A DNA stretch of 64,000 bases, taken from assembly GCF_905220415.1 (NCBI RefSeq), contig NC_059556.1, positions 7,700,501 to 7,764,500 on the forward strand, read 5' to 3'. The stretch is from Colias croceus. Taxonomy: Eukaryota; Arthropoda; Insecta; Lepidoptera; Pieridae. The notes beneath the pieces were generated by a model. The model ran no database searches. It was not told where the DNA came from and saw only the letters and a program-made list of their open reading frames with translations. Position numbers and translations under genes: made by a program. Shown here in pieces: positions 59,363 through 64,000 of the stretch; position 1 is the first letter of the stretch; each line of letters opens with the position of its first letter.

Positions 59363-59539
59363 TATTAAACAAAGTCGCTTTCTCTGTCCCTATGTCCCTT
59401 TGTATGCTTAAATCTTTAAAACTACGCAACGGATTTTGATGCGGTTTTTTTAATAGATAGAGTTATTCAAGAGGAAGGTTTTAGTATATAATTCATTTGG
59501 ATTTAGACAAAGCGGGCGAAGCCACGGGCGGTAAGCTTG
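59363..59539 (+). mobile_element. Helitron-like family E copy
   Basis: Full-length, with AAACAAAGTCGCTTTCTC at the head and GCGGGCGAAGCCACGGGCGG near the end. The terminal CTAG has mutated to CTTG. Confidence 0.68.
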
Positions 59540-60076
59540 TTAAATATAAATCTGGAATAAACTAAACAAACAAAACTTACATAACAATAAATTGAAACCT
59601 TAACATTTCGTTAAAAATAAATTAGAAGTGACATAAAACGTTACGTCAAAAAATGTAAATGTTCCCGCGCTTTCCGCTGAAATGTAAAACCACGATCCTG
59701 GGCGCGCCTTGATGCAGCGATTGCATTCATCACGTTTGTACGGTACGGTGTAGGGTTACCAGGATATAAAATTATAATGTATATATTTAAGATTTGTTTT
59801 TAATCTTTAATGCTGTTAAATTTAATGTAAATAATTGGAAAAAATACATATTAATAATTATCATAGGTTAACTTACTGTTCTACGGCGTAGCTAACACGA
59901 AGACATAAATAAAATTAATAATGCATTATAGTATCTGTAGTACCTGTACTGTATACAACAACACTTTCTTTACGTTATTATACAAGCTTTATGTTCATTC
60001 TTAAACAATACGTTTATCGTTTTCCTTCAACGATTTTACAATCTATCCCTATACAAGTGATAACTGCGTTAAAAAC
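59540..60076. other. No gene; GC-richer island
   Basis: A GC-richer island at 59655-59765 (TTCCCGCGCTTTCCGC, GGGCGCGCC) lies in AT-rich DNA; it may be regulatory. Confidence 0.35.
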
Positions 60077-60304
60077 AACCGACTTCAAACTTGCACTTGC
60101 AAAAATGCCCATAAAATAAAAACTACTGGACCTATCCGAATAAAATTTTTATGGGACCAATTCGACACCATCCCGCATCGAACAAAAAAAGAATCACGTA
60201 AATCGGTTCAGAAACCTCGGAGTAATCGGTGTACATATATAAAAAAAAATTAAAAAAAACATACCGGCCGAATTGATAACCTCCTGCTTTTTTTGAAGTC
60301 GGTT
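60077..60304. mobile_element. Interspersed element G, copy 2
   Basis: It has the same 13-bp inverted ends (AACCGACTTCAAA and complement) and interior as 17095-17333. Both copies are preceded by TAACTGCGTTAAAAAC, so the true element may start further left. Confidence 0.72.
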
Positions 60305-60346
60305 AAAAATTCGCCTTCCTCAAAGACCTGGTCACAGTACAGCAAC

Positions 60347-60490
60347 ATGACGTGCAACGGATGTGGTATAACTGATGAACCGTTTATAATAACAAGTGAC
60401 GTTGCTTACACTGGGGGAATTTAGCGATTTGTATGGTTTAGGTGTGCCCACTGCCACACCTATGCAGTGTGCATTAAACTTGCAGTTTAT
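60347..60490 (+). pseudogene. Possible broken zinc-finger (ZZ-like) exon
   Basis: One plus-strand frame reads MTCNGCGITDEPFI, then meets a TAG at 60422-60424, and continues in the same frame as WFRCAHCHTYAVC before a stop at 60491-60493. The spacing C-x2-C ... C-x2-C-x5-C, with an aromatic-Arg before the second pair, resembles a ZZ-type finger whose last cysteine pair is lost. The DNA is GC-richer than its flanks and directly abuts element G. It may be a pseudo-exon or a coincidence in a conserved block. Confidence 0.25.
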
Positions 60491-61599
60491 TGATTGCTTC
60501 TGTTTTCGTGATATTAATGAAGATATTTTATTAGCAGTTACTTTGAATGATATTAAGTAAATGCTGTATTAAGTAAAAAGCAAATTAGGTTAGTAAGGAT
60601 ATTTTAAAAGTGATGTTAAACAGTGGATATTAAAGATGAGGATGTATCGTACTTTCTTGTTGAGTGTGCAATCATTTTGCCTTGTTAATTTTGCGATTAA
60701 CGAATCAATTAATTTATTTTTCGATTATGACTTAGACTCTTGAGGGACTCTTATGTATTTGAATTAAATTAACCTGACTAATTTTCCATTTTGTTATGTC
60801 ATTTTGTGATTGCACATGGACACTAGACAGTCTATAAAATATAACACGGTTTATAATCTGTTATTATTGACAGTGAAATAGATCATGCAATCATTTTAAC
60901 AACTCATAAGATGCTAAGTTCATTCATACAATTTGTTCCAACAAAACCAAACATACTCCAATCTTCATATTATCCTCTTATAAAACGTTCCATATAACAT
61001 GATTTTCTTCCAAAAATAATAGAATAAAGCCGTAATACAGTAGTAACACGTTTGTCTGTCACATTTAACGACTATACGTAGACTAGTGAAGCCTCTTGAA
61101 GCGTGGCAATCACAGATCGGAAGACGTTTATTGAAATCTCAGTTAAGTGCGAAGAGTAGGCAAATATAGAGACATTCTCAATTAAATTATAGTAACAGTT
61201 GTAAAGCCTATATTATAAATGTTATAGATATATTATGTAATATGTTCTATTTTACATCATGAGTACCAGGAAATACGTCGGTTGCATCATAAGCTATAAG
61301 GTAAATAGAAATTATAATAACATTAAATCGTTTTTTTTTTCAAAATAATATTATGATGTGTTTAATTGTAATAGGTATCTATTTGTACCTAATTCTGCGT
61401 TCCGCACAAAATAATATAAGTTAATCAAGTTAATAGCATTCTCAATAGCTCTTGTAGAGCTTTACTTCATCGAATTTTAAAATAAGGCTCTTTCTTGTTC
61501 GTTCATTAAATTTAATATCAAAACTATTTCCCTCTATTCCCAGCTACTCTATGCCTCAAGATGATTGTCACAGATAACTTCAGAGGGTGAAAGTTCGTA

Positions 61600-61744
61600 A
61601 AGTTTTACGATCAGCATCCGATAGCATTCTGTAATACATACCGTAATGTGGGGGCTCACATGGCCTCTTGATTGAATTATACTGATTGTCAGCAAAACCT
61701 TTTCATTTTGGTATTTGCAGCTTTTTATTGGAATATTTTGGGTG
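61600..61744 (+). repeat. 145-bp direct duplication, left copy
   Basis: It matches 62011-62155 at roughly nine of ten positions: AAAGTTTTACGATCAGCATC, CATGGCCTCTTGATTGAATT and CTTTTCATTTTGGTATTTGC. A family E element lies between the two copies. Confidence 0.85.
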
Positions 61745-61795
61745 GAGGTTGGCTGGAATATATTTTCTATAAGTATAACAATATCACTACACAGC

Positions 61796-61975
61796 ATAGT
61801 ATAAAACAAAGTCGCATTCTCCGTCCCTATATCCCTATGTATGCTAATCTTTAAAATTACACAACGGATTTTGATGCGGTTTTTTTTAATAGATAGAGTG
61901 ATTAAAGAGAAGGGCTTAAGTATATGATTTATTAGGTTTTAGACAAATCGGGCGAAGCCGCGGGCGGAAAGCTAG
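61796..61975 (+). mobile_element. Helitron-like family E copy
   Basis: It runs from ATAGTATAAAACAAAGTCGC to GCGGGCGGAAAGCTAG|T. It lies between the duplicated 145-bp segments. Confidence 0.75.
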
Positions 61976-62010
61976 TATATCTATAAATTACAGTGATAAT
62001 AATTGTTCCA

Positions 62011-62155
62011 AAAGTTTTACGGTCAGCATCCGATAGCGTTCTGTAATACTTACCGTAATGTGAGGGCTAACATGGCCTCTTGATTGAATTATACTGATTG
62101 ACAGCAAAACCTTTTCATTTTGGTATTTGCGGCTTATTATTGGAATATTTTGGGT
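62011..62155 (+). repeat. 145-bp direct duplication, right copy
   Basis: The partner of 61600-61744, diverged by several substitutions and similar in length. It has no coding content in common beyond short frames. Confidence 0.85.
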
Positions 62156-62816
62156 TCATTCAGGATATATTTGAATAAATCGTATTGAATCGTATTTTTA
62201 CATGTTCCAATGAATAATAATAATAATCTTTGGTAAAAATAAACATACCTGATTTATACTTTAATTTTTTAAACATCCCTTACCCCAATATAAATATTCA
62301 TAATATGAAAATCTTTTAAATCGTATCGTAGGCGTATAAGGGAACGATACAATTTATAAATAAAATAATTGCAATCAGCGAAAACAAAATTATTTTATAA
62401 AAGCATTCATTACTTACGTAGGATAGTAGGATATCCGTAAATTTTATCCAAAAAATGAATCGTATTTTTATACTTATTAAAACTGCATATTACTTAAACA
62501 ACATTTTACTCTATACTTCAAATTTCTCCTCCTAAAAGTATAATTGAGAACAATTTTTATTAATGGCATGCTAAAATATCCAAAAGGGTTATCCATAATG
62601 AGTGCAAGTTAATGAGCCTGAAACTCGACGATATTTATTTATAAACGGTAACAACTCGTGAAAGGGTATGATTAATTACTCGTTTTTTGGTATTAATATT
62701 GCAAAATATTAATAAATGTTAATTGAATATAAAATTGACGTTACAGTGAAGGTTACAGTCGGTATTGATATATTAAGAAGAGCTGGAACGTCAACACATT
62801 TACACATTGCACATGT
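62156..62816. other. No gene seen
   Basis: AT-rich; nothing recognised. Confidence 0.45.
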
Positions 62817-63157
62817 TAGGCCGGGAGATACTGACACAAAATTTCAGGTCATTTGTAACAGGATGGCGGTCTAGAAGGGTCTTAGTACGCAATGACAAAA
62901 AGAAAAATGATGGTCAGAACGCTGGTACCGGCGGCGTCTTTTTTATGGGCTATCGGTAAATTCTAAAATTTTTGTGTCACAAATCGTTTGACTTTCGCTA
63001 TTTATACGACGAGTTCGACTAACGCCCACGCGACTAGTCCGCCGGTACCAGCGTTCTGACCATCATTTTTCTTTTAGTCATTGCGTAATAAGACCTCTGT
63101 AGAACCGCCATTCTGTTACAAATGACCCGAAATTTTGTGTCAGTATCTCCCGGCCTA
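62817..63157. repeat. Foldback element with about 118-bp imperfect arms
   Basis: The left arm (62817-62934) starts TAGGCCGGGAGATACTGACA, and the right arm (63039-63157) is its complement with a few mismatches. The 100-bp spacer is GC-mixed. TGT lies immediately outside both ends, a possible 3-bp duplication. There is no coding capacity. Confidence 0.8.
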
Positions 63158-63189
63158 TGTATGTGTCATATTTTGCAATTGTTTATAAA

Positions 63190-63820
63190 TACAGGGTGAT
63201 GTAATTGGTGTAGTACGAATATCTAAAAATCTATAAAGATTTTTGTGATACAGTAAATGGAAGAATTATAGACTATTTTACAGTATTTAATAAAATCATT
63301 TAATTTTTTGTTCATTTTCATTAGAAATGTCAATTTTTCTCACCAAGGTGGAAATTTGGATGATAAGGATCTTGTTAGAAAAATATAAATTTTGACTAAA
63401 ATCGGCATTTTTTTTTCAAAAATCAAATTACTAATTAATAATCAGAGTTATCACATTATTAAAAAAAATAAGCCAAACTATACACAATTTTTACTTGATG
63501 CAATCCTCAAAGATCATGGACATATGGGGACTCAACCCAATAGAGTTACTATGGGGCATAATTAAAGGGAAAGTAGCATCACAAAATGTGAACTTTAACT
63601 TGAAAACTGTGGAAGAATTATTTAGAAAGGAAGCAAATGCCATATTAGTCTGGATATGTTTAGTGACGTTTGGAGAAAGACGCGAGAACATGAGGAAAAA
63701 TATATTCAATTAGAACCAAAAGTAGATAATTACACTGACTCATTTATAATAACATTAAGAAATTCCGACAGCGAGTTCTTCGAGCGATGAAAGTTTCAGT
63801 GAAGTAGAAGATTACGATTA
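63190..63820 (+). mobile_element. Tc1/mariner-type transposon remnant
   Basis: It begins TACAGGGTGATGTAATTGG, a typical insect DNA-transposon end, and contains the C-terminal part of a transposase. No matching right end is seen before the LINE tail at 63842, so it is truncated. Confidence 0.6.
63487..63820 (+). pseudogene. Tc1/mariner transposase C-terminus, frameshifted
   Basis: The 72-codon frame 63495-63713 contains LNPIELLWGIIKGKVA, which matches the region around the third catalytic acidic residue of Tc1/mariner DDE transposases (the NPIE-W motif). A switch of frame near 63670 continues with an acidic, serine-rich tail (EPKVDNYTDSFIITLRNSD). The N-terminal DNA-binding domain and the first two catalytic aspartates are missing, so it is inactive. 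Confidence 0.75.
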
Positions 63821-63841
63821 GGTATGATTAAATAGATTCTT

Positions 63842-63965
63842 CTTCTTCTCTATAGATACTGCTCTCTGAATTGGTGGTAAATGTTAAAACTGTTAAACTG
63901 CTAAGACGATTGAAAAGTGCTTCTAGAAGAAGTCTAATTGTATAAATGTTTGAGTTTGAGTTTAA
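63842..63965 (+). mobile_element. LINE 3' tail, family I, copy 5
   Basis: CTCTATAGATACTGCTCTCT through AAAAGTGCTTCTAGAAGAAG and GTCTAATTGTATAAATG to TTTGAGTTTGAGTTT. It directly follows the transposase remnant. Confidence 0.65.
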
Positions 63966-64000
63966 AACCAATAGTGTGAAAATTATACAATAAAAATGTA

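Noticed and set aside
61116..61130. CAGATCGGAAGACG resembles a sequencing-adapter start
   Set aside because: The match ends after about 11 bases and the flanks are ordinary genomic DNA, so it is chance rather than adapter contamination.

Overview
This is eukaryotic, AT-rich, intron-containing DNA, almost certainly from a moth or butterfly (Lepidoptera). The case rests on a four-exon insect gustatory-receptor gene, many short Helitron-like repeats whose 3' ends read (GC-rich hairpin)-CTAG|T, tRNA-derived SINEs, and CR1-like LINE tails ending in TTGAGTTTGAGTTT. Genus and species cannot be read from the sequence.

Layout. From 1 to about 21.5 kb there is no convincing protein gene. It is AT-rich intergenic or intronic DNA carrying Helitron-like repeats, a PIF/Harbinger-like MITE family, two SINE copies and four copies of a curious 170-bp hairpin repeat (family K). 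Short islands of higher complexity and GC look like candidate regulatory elements. At 21977-23827 lies an internally deleted errantivirus-type LTR element on the minus strand. It has 218-bp LTRs, a tRNA-Ser primer-binding site, a polypurine tract, gag and env remnants and a 4-bp target duplication. From 23.8 to 32.3 kb there are again only repeats and unassigned sequence.

The one clear protein gene is a gustatory receptor on the minus strand, complement(32510-32682, 32965-33112, 38559-38636, 38716-39399). The exons join in phase at GT-AG sites to give 360 aa with a recognisable, slightly degenerate C-terminal receptor motif. Its 5.4-kb second intron is full of insertions: a Helitron-like element, a perfect 175-bp inverted repeat, a truncated CR1-like LINE that lost its endonuclease, a (TA)n tract and another long Helitron-like element. 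A complete tRNA-Leu(CAG) gene sits at 46104-46186, minus strand.

The right third (39.4-64 kb) has no certain protein gene. It holds a 41-codon small ORF whose start codon lies inside a perfect RFX X-box palindrome (about 44.0 kb) and a 1.4-kb non-autonomous DNA transposon (47561-48974) with at least ten copies of a 15-bp motif arranged head-to-head. It also holds a possible broken zinc-finger exon (60.35 kb), a foldback element (62.8 kb) and a Tc1/mariner transposase remnant (63.5 kb).

Nothing here forms a multi-gene system. The most unusual items are the motif-array transposon, the hairpin family K (same head, two unrelated bodies), the long perfect inverted repeat inside the receptor intron, and the LTR element whose LTRs are nearly identical while its interior is decayed. 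All assignments come from reading the sequence and recalled family features; no database search was run.
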